A stretch of DNA of 34,434 nt from Thermoanaerobaculia bacterium (GCA_016650215.1 JAENWF010000107.1:1-34434), one strand, 5' to 3'; positions 15,484-24,510 are shown, numbered from the stretch's first letter. Numbers and translations: made by a program. The notes: a model not told the origin generated them from the sequence alone.

Positions 15484-16746
15484 TCAGACAGGCTTTGCAA
15501 CCTCGTCCAAAGTGCGCCAGAACCGCGGATAGGACTTCGAGACCACCTGCTCCTGGGCGATGGTCACGTTTCCCCGGGCGAGGCCGGCGATGGCGAAGGA
15601 CATGGCGATTCGATGGTCGTTGTGGGTCTCGATCGTTGCCGGGTCCGAGCTCCAGCCGGGCTGAATGGTAAGGCCATCGCTCCGCTCGTCGACGGTCGCA
15701 CCGAGGCGCCGCAGCTCGGACGTCACGGTCGCGAGCCGGTCGGACTCTTTGACGCGAAGGTTTGCGACGTTCGTGATCTCGACCGGCGAGGATGCCAGCG
15801 GGGCGATCGCTGCGAGTGTTGGAACGATGTCGGGCATCGCGTTGCAGTCGAAGGTACCGCCGAGAAGCGGCGCGCCGCGCACGATCACGCCGTCACCGTC
15901 GACGCGCGCGTTGCAGCCCATCTTCACGAGAATGTCGAGCAGCGCTGAGTCGCCCTGCGCGGTCGGACTCGCGAGGCCGAGCACTTTCACCTCGCCGCCG
16001 GTTGCTGCTGCAGCCGCGAACCAGTAGGAAGCGGATGAGTAATCGCCCTCGACTCGATACTCGTCGCGCTCGAGCCGGCTGCCGTGAACGCGGATCGTGT
16101 TTCCGCTCCGTTCCACCCGGCCACCAAACGACTCCAGGATGTCGGCCGTGATGTCAACGTACGGCGCCGACACGAGCGACTCGACACGCAGCGTGATTCC
16201 GGCAGGAAGCGTCGCACCTCCGAGCATCAGTGCCGAGACGAACTGGCTCGACGTCGCCGCAGAGATCGTGAGATCGAATCCGCCCCGCATCTTCTTCCCG
16301 CGGATGCGAAGCGGCGGATAGCCTTCCTTCTCCGCGTACTCGACCTCGGCATCGATGCTCGTGAGCACATCGACGAGATCGCCGATCGGCCGCTGATACA
16401 TCCGCTCCTCCCCGTGAAGGAGGAAGCGTCCCGGCGTGAACGCGAGCCATCCGGTGAGAAACCGCATCGCCGTCCCCGCGTTGCCGACGAAGATCGGCAC
16501 TTCATTCGCCGACATCGACTTGCGAGGACCGATGTAGAGCTCGCGCTGAAACGACCCGCTGACGTCGAAGCCGAGGGATCGGAGCGCTTCGAACGCATAA
16601 CGCGTGTCATCCGCGTCGAGGCAGTTGGTGATGGTGGTGTTGCCCTCCGACATCGCACCGAGAAGGATCGCGCGCACCGAATACGACTTTGACGGCGGCG
16701 CGGTAACGGTCGCGTTGATCGGGCCGGATCTGGGGATGAGTCTCAT
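15484..16746 (-). CDS. aroA: 3-phosphoshikimate 1-carboxyvinyltransferase (EPSP synthase)
   Basis: Shikimate-pathway enzyme joining shikimate-3-phosphate and PEP. The start is taken at ATG 16746, giving MRLIPRSGPINATVTAPPSKSYSVRAILLGAMSEG and 420 residues, near the usual 427. The ORF's extra 46 N-terminal residues are translated repeat sequence (family-2 hairpin) and are not real. Diagnostic blocks are present: PPSKSYSVRA, LDADDTRYAFEALRSLG, GNAGTAMRFLTG, SSQFVSALMLG, EGDYSSASYW, LRVKESDRLATV and IETHNDHRIAMSFA. No Shine-Dalgarno is visible before the ATG. A repeat element separates it from the upstream MBL gene, so it may have its own transcription start or read through. Confidence 0.94.
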   Translation of the reverse strand: MRLIPRSGPINATVTAPPSKSYSVRAILLGAMSEGNTTITNCLDADDTRYAFEALRSLGFDVSGSFQRELYIGPRKSMSANEVPIFVGNAGTAMRFLTGWLAFTPGRFLLHGEERMYQRPIGDLVDVLTSIDAEVEYAEKEGYPPLRIRGKKMRGGFDLTISAATSSQFVSALMLGGATLPAGITLRVESLVSAPYVDITADILESFGGRVERSGNTIRVHGSRLERDEYRVEGDYSSASYWFAAAAATGGEVKVLGLASPTAQGDSALLDILVKMGCNARVDGDGVIVRGAPLLGGTFDCNAMPDIVPTLAAIAPLASSPVEITNVANLRVKESDRLATVTSELRRLGATVDERSDGLTIQPGWSSDPATIETHNDHRIAMSFAIAGLARGNVTIAQEQVVSKSYPRFWRTLDEVAKPV

Positions 16747-16782
16747 GGGAGGGACTGCTCGCCACTGCCGTGCGACTCGATG

Positions 16783-16869
16783 CCTCTGTGTGGGAGCAGG
16801 CGCCCTCGCCCGCTCGCTCGTGCGGGGCGGGGAACGCGGCGGGCGAGGGCGCCCGCCGCCACACAGAGG
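16783..16869. repeat. family-2 inverted repeat, full copy
   Basis: Left arm CCTCTGTGTGG..GCGCCCTCGCCCG; right arm CGGGCGAGGGCGCCCGCCGCCACACAGAGG; 11-bp perfect outer ends and a GC-rich inner stem with mismatches. It lies between the stop of the MBL gene (20 bases) and the aroA start (37 bases) and is the source of the false N-terminal extension of the aroA ORF. Confidence 0.85.
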
Positions 16870-16888
16870 ACATGCGTCGTGCACAGCC

Positions 16889-17650
16889 TCATATCTCCAA
16901 CCTCAGTCCGTCGTACGCGAGGTGGAATCCTTTCGGCAACGTGGCCTCGAACGCCTCGTGATCGATGTCGTGCGTGAGGTGAATCAGCCATGTCTCGCGC
17001 GGGCCGATCGCATTGGCAGCCTCGATTGCCTCGGCGATCGTAAAGTGTGTCGGATGCGGCGGTGAGGGGCGCAATCCGTCGAGCGCGAGAATCTCTACGC
17101 CCTCGAGCAGCTTCATCGAAGCGGGAGGAATCCCGTTGGTGTCGGTGATGTACGCGAACTTTCCGATGCGAAATCCGAGGATGGTCCAGTCTCCGTGCGC
17201 GACAGGAATCGGGATGATCTCGACGCCGTCGTGCGTGAAGGCCCCGTCAATCTCGACCAGATCGAGCTGCGGCTTGCCGCCACCTTCCTGCGTGTCGTTC
17301 CAGATGTAGCTGAAGACGCGTCGGATCGCCTTCGCGGTCGGAGGGTTTGCATAGGCGCGAATCGGTTCCCGCTGGCGGAAGTTGAACGGCCGGATGTCGT
17401 CGAGCCCCATCAGATGATCGGAGTGGGAATGGGTGAAGAGAATGAAGTCGAGGCGTGGAATCGGATCACGGAGCAGTTGCAGCCGCAGATCGGGAGTCGT
17501 GTCGATCAGAAAATGCTTTCCCTTCGACTCGATCTTGACCGATTGCCGCAGCCGCTTGTTCCGCGGGTGATCGGATGTGCAGACGCGGCAGCGGCACCCG
17601 ACGACAGGCACGCCGGTGGAAGTTCCAGATCCGAGAAACGAGATGACCAT
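16889..17650 (-). CDS. PhnP-like MBL-fold metallohydrolase
   Basis: Zinc metallo-beta-lactamase-fold phosphodiesterase family, 253 residues. N-terminal VISFLGSGTSTGVPVVGCRCRVCTS includes the Cys triad (GCRCRVC) used by PhnP-type enzymes for a structural zinc. The active-site motif is THSHSDHLMGLDD, with VAHGD, YITDTNGIP and the terminal LTHDIDH completing the two-metal site. PhnP cleaves cyclic ribose phosphates, but there are no phn genes here, so the substrate is unknown. The gene starts five bases after the LpxH-like stop, last of the dnaJ-led operon. Confidence 0.88.
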   Translation of the reverse strand: MVISFLGSGTSTGVPVVGCRCRVCTSDHPRNKRLRQSVKIESKGKHFLIDTTPDLRLQLLRDPIPRLDFILFTHSHSDHLMGLDDIRPFNFRQREPIRAYANPPTAKAIRRVFSYIWNDTQEGGGKPQLDLVEIDGAFTHDGVEIIPIPVAHGDWTILGFRIGKFAYITDTNGIPPASMKLLEGVEILALDGLRPSPPHPTHFTIAEAIEAANAIGPRETWLIHLTHDIDHEAFEATLPKGFHLAYDGLRLEI

Positions 17651-17655
17651 GAGCT

Positions 17656-18390
17656 TCAGATGCGGACGAAGGAGAACTCGCCGCTCTCGGGCGAGATGAT
17701 CATCGCCTCACCGGTCTCGTACCAGGGCGGAAGAATCGTGACGGTCGCGGTGCCCACCGGCATGACGACCTTCGCATGAAAATGTCCGAACACCACGTGC
17801 GTGAATCCTTCTCTGCCGCGGCGGCGGCCGTACGCTTCGAGCAATTCGACCGGCAGCCGCGACTTGTGCTTGAAGTTCGATCTGGCGAGACGCTGCTCGA
17901 CGCTGTCGACAAATGTCTTCGCCCACTTTTTCGGGATGAGCTCGAGCCCCAGTCGCGTCAATGGATTCTTCGAGACGCGCCGCCAGAAGCGGTACGGCCA
18001 GTCGCGGTCGTTGATCATGTCGCCGTGAACAATGAGATATCGGTTTTTCCCGGCCGGCACCGAATACTCGACGGCGATGTCGCTCACCGCCTGCTCGACG
18101 AACGAGCCTTTGAGAAAGAAGTCGCGGTTCCCCTCGACGTAGTGGATCTCGATTCCGCGGTCTGCGATCTCGCGGAACTTTCGCATCACCGCCTCGACCG
18201 AGTGGCTCAGGAACTTGCGATGCGCGATGAGATAGTGAAAGAGGTCGCCGTTGAGGTATAGCGCTTTCGGCTTCGTCGCCGCCATTCTCTCGAGCCACTC
18301 GTTGACCGGTTTCTCGCTGCCGTCGCTCAGGCCGATGTGGGAGTCGCCGATGACGAAGATCTGCCCTGGAGGAATCTGGTCCGCAGTCAC
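17656..18390 (-). CDS. LpxH-like metallophosphoesterase
   Basis: Calcineurin-type phosphoesterase of 244 residues, probably UDP-2,3-diacylglucosamine hydrolase-like (lipid A pathway). The start is GTG 18390: AGGAGG is 10 bases upstream, and GTG overlaps the TGA of the macro-domain gene (GTGA). The longer ORF adds 55 residues that are only frame shadow. Metal-binding motifs: GDSHIGLSD, LNGDLFHYL, EGNRDFF, IVHGDMIND and FGHFHAKV; GNRD and the HGD...GHxH set are as in LpxH. Divergent from E. coli LpxH, so the substrate is less certain than the fold. An outer membrane with lipid A is consistent with the other genes here. Confidence 0.78.
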   Translation of the reverse strand: MTADQIPPGQIFVIGDSHIGLSDGSEKPVNEWLERMAATKPKALYLNGDLFHYLIAHRKFLSHSVEAVMRKFREIADRGIEIHYVEGNRDFFLKGSFVEQAVSDIAVEYSVPAGKNRYLIVHGDMINDRDWPYRFWRRVSKNPLTRLGLELIPKKWAKTFVDSVEQRLARSNFKHKSRLPVELLEAYGRRRGREGFTHVVFGHFHAKVVMPVGTATVTILPPWYETGEAMIISPESGEFSFVRI

Positions 18391-18794
18391 GACGGATCGA
18401 CCTCCTGCCGCACCCGCTCGAAGGTTCTGTGAACGTCCTCGCCGATCGCCATGAATACGACGCGCTGCAGACTGCGCGCGCGCGGAGCGTAAGCGAGAGC
18501 TGCGGTCAGCAGGATCCGGGCTCCGCGCTCGAGCGCTTCCGGAGGATTGAGCCACATCGGCGGAATTGCAATCGACGCGAGCGCAAGCTCTTCCGCCCGC
18601 TCGAGCGCGCGCTCGGTCGACCGCCGGAGTCGCTCCTCGGCCTCAGCCGAGCCCCACGCCGGAACCGCGGCGTGAATGACGAATTTGCAGAGCAGGTTGC
18701 CCCCGCTGGTCGTGTCCTCGTCCGATGCGGATGGACTGACCATCGCGTCCACCTTCATCGAGGTGATGTCGGCTCGGATCAACTGGATTTTCAT
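18387..18794 (-). CDS. short, divergent macro-domain protein
   Basis: 135-residue protein resembling the macro domain, which binds ADP-ribose and derivatives. The N-terminal strand and motif IQLIRADITSMKVDAMVSPS match the family's (GDIT..VDAIVNAAN), and KFVIHAAVPAWG matches the next block (YVIHAV). The Asn-rich turn is Ser-Pro-Ser, and the glycine-rich GVDGAIH segment, about 30 residues, is missing. Instead comes the short acidic SDEDTTSGG. ADP-ribose hydrolysis is therefore doubtful. Overlaps dnaJ by one base (TGATG) and the LpxH-like gene by four (GTGA), so it is translated in an operon. Confidence 0.7.
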   Translation of the reverse strand: MKIQLIRADITSMKVDAMVSPSASDEDTTSGGNLLCKFVIHAAVPAWGSAEAEERLRRSTERALERAEELALASIAIPPMWLNPPEALERGARILLTAALAYAPRARSLQRVVFMAIGEDVHRTFERVRQEVDPS

Positions 18795-19735
18795 CAGAGT
18801 GCCGTTTTCAGATGGCCGCGCGGGTCGCTCTCGTACAGTTTCTCGAGTTGCTCGACGAACTCCTGCGGGGCTTCCTTTGGAACCAGTATCTGGATCTTGT
18901 AGTAGTGATCGCCGCTGCCTTGTTTTTTTCGTACCCCTTTTCCGGAAAGCCGAAATGTCTGTCCGCCCTGCGTTCCTGCCGGGATGCGGGCGCGGACCGG
19001 ACCATGGATCGTCGGCACTTCGACCTCGCCTCCGCGAATGGCTTCAGCGATCGTAATCGGCAGATCGATGTGGATGTCGTCGCCCTTCCGCTCGAACAGC
19101 GGATGCGGGCGGACGCGGACGAGGAGATTGAGATCGCCCGGCGGACCGCCCATCGGTCCCGGGGCTCCTTTGCCTCGCAGCCTCAGACGTTGGCCGTCGC
19201 CGACGCCTTCGGGGACCTTGACCTTGACCGAGCGGCCGTCCGAAAAGCGAAGATCGACGGTCGTGCCGAGAATGGAGTCGCGAAAATCGATCGAGGTTTC
19301 CGCTTCGACATCACCGCCACGTTGGGGCGGCTGCTCGAAGCCGCCGCCGCCGCCGAACAGGTCGCCGAAAATGTCGGTGAAGTCGACGGTCGATCGCGCA
19401 CCGCCGCGGCCCCCGCTCGGCCGCCGGCCACGCGAGCCACCCGCGCCTGTGAACTGCGAGAAGTCGAAGCCGCCGAAACCACTGCCCGCCCCGCCACCCG
19501 GGCCGCCGAACGAGAACGCTTCTTTCCCGAGTCGATCGTACTGCTCGCGTTTTTCCTTGTCGCTCAGGACGGCATACGCCTCGGAGATCTCCTTGAACTT
19601 GTTCTCAGCGTCCTTGTTCCCCTTGTTCACATCGGGATGGAACTTTTTCGCGAGTTTTCGATACGACTTCTTGATATCCGGCTCGGATGAGTCCTTCTTC
19701 ACCCCGAGGATCTGGTAGTAGTCCTTCCCGGCCAC
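18794..19735 (-). CDS. DnaJ/CbpA-type co-chaperone without zinc finger
   Basis: Hsp40 co-chaperone of 313 residues that stimulates DnaK. The start is GTG 19735 (VAGKDYYQILGV), where the J domain begins; the longer ORF runs into the divergent glgC promoter region. The J domain has HPD at residues 33-35 in KKFHPDVNKG. A Gly/Phe-rich stretch with DIFGDLFGGG follows, then two substrate-binding beta domains (GDVEAETSIDFRDSILGT, KVKVPEGVGDGQRLRLRGKG, GDLNLLVRVRPHPLFERKGDDI). The CxxCxGxG zinc fingers are absent, as in CbpA or DnaJ2. First gene of an overlapping operon with the macro-domain, LpxH-like and MBL genes. No Shine-Dalgarno seen. Confidence 0.9.
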   Translation of the reverse strand: MAGKDYYQILGVKKDSSEPDIKKSYRKLAKKFHPDVNKGNKDAENKFKEISEAYAVLSDKEKREQYDRLGKEAFSFGGPGGGAGSGFGGFDFSQFTGAGGSRGRRPSGGRGGARSTVDFTDIFGDLFGGGGGFEQPPQRGGDVEAETSIDFRDSILGTTVDLRFSDGRSVKVKVPEGVGDGQRLRLRGKGAPGPMGGPPGDLNLLVRVRPHPLFERKGDDIHIDLPITIAEAIRGGEVEVPTIHGPVRARIPAGTQGGQTFRLSGKGVRKKQGSGDHYYKIQILVPKEAPQEFVEQLEKLYESDPRGHLKTAL

Positions 19736-19820
19736 GGGTGATGTTTTAGCACAGGGTGCGCCGCCTCGCTTTTGAGACGGCAATTGCTTTGCAACGCGCG
19801 CCGTAGAAGAATCCGCATCG

Positions 19821-21095
19821 ATGTACGGATCTCTAGCACGACGAAACGTCCTGACCATGATCCTCGCGGGTGGGATGGGCGAACGGCTGTACCCGCTCAC
19901 GCGCGACCGCGCGAAACCCGCGGTGCCGTTTGGCGGGCGCTATCGCATCATCGATTTCGCGATCAACAACTTCATCAACTCGGGCTTTTTCAAGATCAAG
20001 GTGTTGACGCAATTCAAGTCGACATCGCTGATCGAGCACATCACGCGGACCTGGCGGCTCGTCCCCGAAATCGGGCAATACGTCGACATCGTCCCAGCTC
20101 AGATGCGGAAAGGTCCGTTCTGGTTCCGCGGCACGGCTGACGCCGTGTTCCAGAACCTCGAACTGATCTTCGACGAGCAGCCCGACACGATCTGCGTCTT
20201 CGGCGGCGATCACATCTACAAGATGGATGTGAACCAGATGCTGCAGGAGCACCTGGCGAACGACGCCGATCTGACGATCGCGACAAATCCGGTTCCGCTG
20301 GCGGAAGCGAACCAGTTCGGTGTCGTCGAGATCGACAGCGATTTCCGCGTGACCGGATTCGTCGAGAAGCCGAAGTCGGGAGCCAAGACGATTCCGGGGC
20401 AGCCGGACAAGGTTCTCGCCTCGATGGGCAACTACATCTTCAAGGCGAGCGTGATGATCGACGTGCTCCAGCGCAACGCGCTGCGCGATTCGGCGCACGA
20501 TTTCGGCAAGGAGATCATCCCCGACATGTACCCGCGGATGAAGGTCTACGCGTACGACTTCGCGAAGAACCACATCCCGGGTGAGTCAGGTCACAACGTC
20601 GGCTACTGGCGTGACGTCGGAACGATCGATGCGTACTTTGAGGCATCGATGGATCTGGTGTCGGTCACGCCGGCATTCAACCTGTACAACCCGCTGTGGC
20701 CGGTCGTCTCCGCGCCGATGCATCTGCCGCCGGCGAAGTTCGTCTTTGCCGACAAGAACACGCAGAGAACCGGGATCGCGACCGACTCGCTCGTCTCCGA
20801 TGGCGTCATCATCTCGGGCGGAACAATCAACCGCTCGGTGCTTCACCCGCGCGTGCGGATCCACTCATACACCGATATCGACGAGTCGATCCTGATGGAT
20901 GGCGTGGACGTCGGCCGCTACTCGAAGATTCGCCGCGCGATCATCGACAAGGGTGTCAAGATCCCGCCACATACGACGATCGGATACGATCTCGAAGCCG
21001 ACCGCGAGCGCTTCACGGTGACCGAAAGCGGCATCGTCGTCGTCCCGAAAGGGTCGGAAATCGAAGAGAAAGTGCCGGCCACCCCGGCGATCTGA
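19821..21095 (+). CDS. glgC: glucose-1-phosphate adenylyltransferase
   Basis: Makes ADP-glucose from ATP and glucose-1-phosphate, the committed step of glycogen synthesis. 424 residues, normal length. The nucleotidyltransferase signature is [28 protein letters not shown]-like at the N-terminus (shortened here). It is followed by [18 protein letters not shown] (catalytic Asp), [16 protein letters not shown] (Lys for glucose-1-P), GNYIF and [13 protein letters not shown]. The C-terminal left-handed beta helix shows hexapeptide-like repeats ([27 protein letters not shown]). It is divergent from dnaJ and overlaps rph by one base (TGATG). No glgA is in the window. Confidence 0.96.
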   Translation: MYGSLARRNVLTMILAGGMGERLYPLTRDRAKPAVPFGGRYRIIDFAINNFINSGFFKIKVLTQFKSTSLIEHITRTWRLVPEIGQYVDIVPAQMRKGPFWFRGTADAVFQNLELIFDEQPDTICVFGGDHIYKMDVNQMLQEHLANDADLTIATNPVPLAEANQFGVVEIDSDFRVTGFVEKPKSGAKTIPGQPDKVLASMGNYIFKASVMIDVLQRNALRDSAHDFGKEIIPDMYPRMKVYAYDFAKNHIPGESGHNVGYWRDVGTIDAYFEASMDLVSVTPAFNLYNPLWPVVSAPMHLPPAKFVFADKNTQRTGIATDSLVSDGVIISGGTINRSVLHPRVRIHSYTDIDESILMDGVDVGRYSKIRRAIIDKGVKIPPHTTIGYDLEADRERFTVTESGIVVVPKGSEIEEKVPATPAI

Positions 21096-21892
21096 TGACC
21101 AATACAAACTCTGCAGCGAAACCTCGCGCCGACGGACGCGCCGTGGATCAATTGCGTCCCGTCACCATCCACATGAACTTCATCAAGCACGCCGAAGGGT
21201 CGGTCCTCATCGAGGTCGGCGACACGCGTGTGGTCTGCACCGCTTCGATTCAGGAGAAGGTGCCGCCGTTTCTCTATCGCACCGGACGCGGTTGGGTCAC
21301 GGCAGAGTACGGAATGCTCCCGCGCGCGACGAACGAACGGACCGAGCGCGAAGCGGCGAAAGGGAAGCAGGGCGGCCGTACGATGGAGATTCAGCGCCTC
21401 ATCGGGCGCTCGCTCCGTGCCGCGGTCAACACCGAGATGATGGGCGAGCGAACCGTCTGGATCGATTGCGACGTCCTGCAGGCCGACGGCGGTACGCGCA
21501 CCGCGTCGATCACCGGCGCCTTCGTCGCGCTCGTCACCGCGCTCGGCCGTCTGTATGTCGACGGCAACATGGCGAGCTGGCCGCTGAACGATTTCATCGC
21601 CGCCGTGTCCGTCGGAATGATCGGCGGCGTGCCTTCACTCGACCTCAACTATCAGGAAGACTCCAAGGCCGGCGTGGATATGAACGTAGTCGCCACGGGC
21701 AAGGGACGCTTCATCGAGCTTCAGGGCACCGCCGAAGGCGCCTCATTCAACGATGAAGAGATGAACGCGATGATCGCGCTCGCCAAAAACGGCATCGCGC
21801 AGCTTGTCGAGAAACAGCGCGAAGTGCTCGGCCCGCTGCTGGTAAAGGTGGACGGCATGGCGAGGGACCGGCTCAACAAGAAGTTCCGGTAG
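21095..21892 (+). CDS. rph: ribonuclease PH
   Basis: Phosphorolytic 3'-5' exoribonuclease trimming tRNA 3' ends. The ATG at 21095 overlaps the glgC stop and gives 265 residues; the track's longer start lies inside glgC. The product starts with a 15-residue variable tail, then [24 protein letters not shown]. Motifs: [14 protein letters not shown] with following Arg-rich [61 protein letters not shown] and [10 protein letters not shown]. All phosphate-binding Arg positions are present. The usual partner rdgB (XTP pyrophosphatase) is not downstream; a repeat element and the convergent yfhO-like gene follow. Pairing with glgC seems incidental. Confidence 0.96.
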   Translation: MTNTNSAAKPRADGRAVDQLRPVTIHMNFIKHAEGSVLIEVGDTRVVCTASIQEKVPPFLYRTGRGWVTAEYGMLPRATNERTEREAAKGKQGGRTMEIQRLIGRSLRAAVNTEMMGERTVWIDCDVLQADGGTRTASITGAFVALVTALGRLYVDGNMASWPLNDFIAAVSVGMIGGVPSLDLNYQEDSKAGVDMNVVATGKGRFIELQGTAEGASFNDEEMNAMIALAKNGIAQLVEKQREVLGPLLVKVDGMARDRLNKKFR

Positions 21893-21903
21893 TCGTCTCT
21901 CCG

Positions 21904-22023
21904 CACCCTGAGCGATAGCGAAGGGTCAACGGCGGCACCGGGTCCGTCGCGCCACGAGCCGCGGCTGCCGTTCACCCGTCGCGGTGCCACCGTTGATCCT
22001 TCGCTGTCTTCGCAGCTCAGGAT
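21904..22023. repeat. family-1 interspersed inverted repeat, copy B
   Basis: Left arm CACCCTGAGCGATAGCGAAGGGTCAACGGCGGCACCG; right arm CGGTGCCACCGTTGATCCTTCGCTGTCTTCGCAGCTCAGGATGG. The outer arm matches the other copies, but the inner arm (CAACGG.GGCACCG) differs from the TCTTCTGA.AGCAC type, a second subtype. It begins 12 bases after the rph stop, and its far end contains the TGA stop of the convergent YfhO-family gene (22017-22019). Confidence 0.85.
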
Positions 22024-24413
22024 GGTTTTCGATTCCACACCCCGAATCCCACCATCCCCAGCGCAGTTGCCAGAGCCACCCAGAACCCTACCCGGAAACT
22101 CATCGGCGCGTACCGGACACGGACATCCGAGATCCCGGGCGGAACGACGAAGCCGAGAAATCCGCCGTTGACACGAACCGGACGCAGAGAACCGCCGTGT
22201 GATGCCACGCGCCACCCCGGCCACCACGGAATGCTGCTGACGACCATCGTGTGCCGCGGCGCGTCGACGCGCAGCGTGAAATCCGTCGGTCGGGCGCGAA
22301 CAATCTGGAGCGTTGCATGCGGCGCATCAAACGGACGCGGTGCGAGCAGGTCGGAGCGCATCTGATCGCTATCGACCGGCAACTCCTCGAGCAATGCCGT
22401 GTTCGCCCAGTCGTTGTGCGTCCCCAGCAGCTTGAAGAATGCATCGTCGCGGAACTCGAGCACGACGTTTCGCGTGGAGAAGAATCGGGGCAGCACGGTG
22501 AGGTTCTCGTAGATCCGTCCGTCGCGACCTTCGTAGACGAGCGCGAACCGCTGCTGATCCTTCAGTTTGGTGCGGGGATCGGTCACGACCCACCGGACGT
22601 TGAGAAAGTCGAGCACACCCGTCTCGTAGTTTTTCCACTGAGCGAAGTAATCAGCGGTGTTGTATCCGGTGAGTACGCGAAGCACGCCGAGGTAGCGGCC
22701 GTTGGCCATCGGATCGTGCGCGCGTACATCTTCGAACCCGAACACTGCCGGAACATTCGTGAACATCGCGGGCCCGATTCCGACCATACGGAATGGAGCG
22801 TTCGATGGCTGCGCAGCTTTCATTTTCTGCAGCGCCTCGATGAGCGGTGTCGGTGCGTAGAGCGTCGATGCCGGCACGTTCGGATTCCACGCGCGGCTGA
22901 CATTCCAGAGCTCCGCGAGAATCGCGACGGCGAGGATCGACGTCGCGAGGAGCTTGAAGCGCCCCGCGAATGGAACGGTACACGCGATGAGCAGGACGAG
23001 CATGCTCGGCACGATCGCGGCGATCGCCGTGTCGCGATGCCAAGGCAGCTCGTAAGGTGTGCTGAGGACGAGATAGAGCAGAACCGCGGCGCTGAAGCAG
23101 ACTCCGATCAGGAACGCGATGCGCGCCCGGTCGCGAAGCAGCAGATCGATCGCCGCCGCCGTCATCATCGCGAGAAGAAAGCAGAAGAGCAGCCGCAGGC
23201 GCACGTTGGCGGCGAGACGGAACACGAGATGAAAGATGTCGCTGATGCCTGGCCACGCCATGACGATGCCAAGCACAATCACTGTTGAGATGACGAAGAA
23301 CGCCTCGCGCGAGCGCCACGAGCGACTCGCGACGACGTGGATCAGCAGCGCGAGCCACGCGCCGATCCCGAGCGCTCCCGCGAAGCCGCTGATCGACTCC
23401 GCAGTCGCAGGTCCCCACGATTTCTCGAACGGGAGCTGTCCGTAGAAATGCGGCTGAAGCAGGACGACGAACGACGGCCAGTCCGAGTAGTAACCGATCG
23501 CCTGCGGACTCACCTGCAACTCCTGGTACCGCTTCGACCTGGTCAGCGCCTCGGCGAACGGTGCGAGAAACGGTGCGGCCAGCAATCCCGCGACTGCCAG
23601 GGCGCCGCCGAGCGTGAGGATGAAGCGGAACGCATCGCGCGGCGCGAACGGCCGCTCGACCAGCACGATCCAGAGGAGATAGAGAAGCGAAATGAAGAAG
23701 ATGTGGGCGACCGTCTCAGGGTGGCCGCCGAACAGCAGCGTCGCCCAGAGCGCGGCGGCGAACGCGAAGCGGCCGAAGGTGCGCTTTTCCGCCAGGAGAT
23801 CGATCTGCAACAACGCCGCCGGAACGAACGCCGCGACGGTCACCAGCGGGAAGTGCAGCCACGTGATGAGAAAGCTGCAGAAGCCGAAGCAGATCGCGCC
23901 GATCGAGCTCGCAATCTCCGAATAGCCACGCCGGCGACAGAAGAGAAACGTGAATGTGAGTGCCGCGAGAATCTTCATCGCCGCCTCGGCCGCGAAGCTC
24001 TGACCGAGAGGTAGCGGCAGCGCGAACAGCCGCAGCGGAGAGAACGCCGAGCTCTGGCCGTTCGCGAGCAGCGGATAGCCCCCGCCCGAGAGATGGTTCC
24101 AGAGCGGAAACTCGAGCGACCTCCAGCTCTCGCGTACCTGATGCGCCCACGGAGCGATCTGAAGCACGAGGTCGTTGATGTCCGAGTTGATCGGACGGTG
24201 ATCGCGCGTGAGTCCGGTCCACGGCGGCAGGATCCGGAGAAAGTCCGCCGGCAAATTCACCATGTCGCCCGTGAGCGACTGATGTAGAAAGATGAAGACC
24301 AGAAGGTAGAAGAATCCGGCGACGCGCCATCGGAGCTCCAACCCGGCACGCCGCGTCAGCCACACCGCCGCTGTGTAGACAGCCGCCACCAGAAGCCACG
24401 AAGCATTGAACAC
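22017..24413 (-). CDS. YfhO-family multi-pass membrane protein
   Basis: 798-residue inner-membrane protein, GTG start. It has about a dozen hydrophobic segments, with a first extracytoplasmic loop containing DLVLQIAPWAHQVRESWRSLEFPLWNHLSGGGYPLLANGQSSAFSPLRL. That region is the hallmark of YfhO / GT-C-type proteins, in which acidic residues of the first loop bind a lipid-linked sugar donor. The long C-terminal soluble part ends with PRHTMVVSSIPWWPGWRVASHG, also typical. B. subtilis YfhO glycosylates lipoteichoic acid; the acceptor here is unknown. Its stop codon TGA lies in the outer end of repeat copy B, so the last residues (RKPS) come from that junction. Confidence 0.87.
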   Translation of the reverse strand: MFNASWLLVAAVYTAAVWLTRRAGLELRWRVAGFFYLLVFIFLHQSLTGDMVNLPADFLRILPPWTGLTRDHRPINSDINDLVLQIAPWAHQVRESWRSLEFPLWNHLSGGGYPLLANGQSSAFSPLRLFALPLPLGQSFAAEAAMKILAALTFTFLFCRRRGYSEIASSIGAICFGFCSFLITWLHFPLVTVAAFVPAALLQIDLLAEKRTFGRFAFAAALWATLLFGGHPETVAHIFFISLLYLLWIVLVERPFAPRDAFRFILTLGGALAVAGLLAAPFLAPFAEALTRSKRYQELQVSPQAIGYYSDWPSFVVLLQPHFYGQLPFEKSWGPATAESISGFAGALGIGAWLALLIHVVASRSWRSREAFFVISTVIVLGIVMAWPGISDIFHLVFRLAANVRLRLLFCFLLAMMTAAAIDLLLRDRARIAFLIGVCFSAAVLLYLVLSTPYELPWHRDTAIAAIVPSMLVLLIACTVPFAGRFKLLATSILAVAILAELWNVSRAWNPNVPASTLYAPTPLIEALQKMKAAQPSNAPFRMVGIGPAMFTNVPAVFGFEDVRAHDPMANGRYLGVLRVLTGYNTADYFAQWKNYETGVLDFLNVRWVVTDPRTKLKDQQRFALVYEGRDGRIYENLTVLPRFFSTRNVVLEFRDDAFFKLLGTHNDWANTALLEELPVDSDQMRSDLLAPRPFDAPHATLQIVRARPTDFTLRVDAPRHTMVVSSIPWWPGWRVASHGGSLRPVRVNGGFLGFVVPPGISDVRVRYAPMSFRVGFWVALATALGMVGFGVWNRKPS

Positions 24414-24444
24414 GGCCGCGGATGATATCCGGAGTTCTGCTCAG

Positions 24445-24510
24445 CCTGAGAGGCTGTGAAAACAATTGGCTTCTGTGTGGCGCCGCAGACGCTTCGCTTC
24501 GCTCAGGGTT
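24445..24510. repeat. chimeric remnant of family-1 and family-2 repeats
   Basis: CCTGAGAGGCTGTGAAAACAATTGGCTTCTGTGTGGCGCCGC resembles the left end of the composite element at 29080. It is followed directly by ACGCTTCGCTTCGCTCAGGGTT, the right end of a family-1 copy. The middle of the composite is missing, as if deleted between inner arms. It lies between the lipoprotein stop and the start of the YfhO-family gene. Confidence 0.65.

Noticed and set aside
16604-17065. ORF reading APSPARSC..GEGARRHT-type peptides
   Set aside because: It is translated family-2 repeat; the same peptide appears at other repeat copies.
22251-23288. 345-aa plus-strand ORF within the YfhO-family gene
   Set aside because: Shadow ORF, very rich in Arg and Glu, typical of antisense reading of a GC-rich membrane protein gene.
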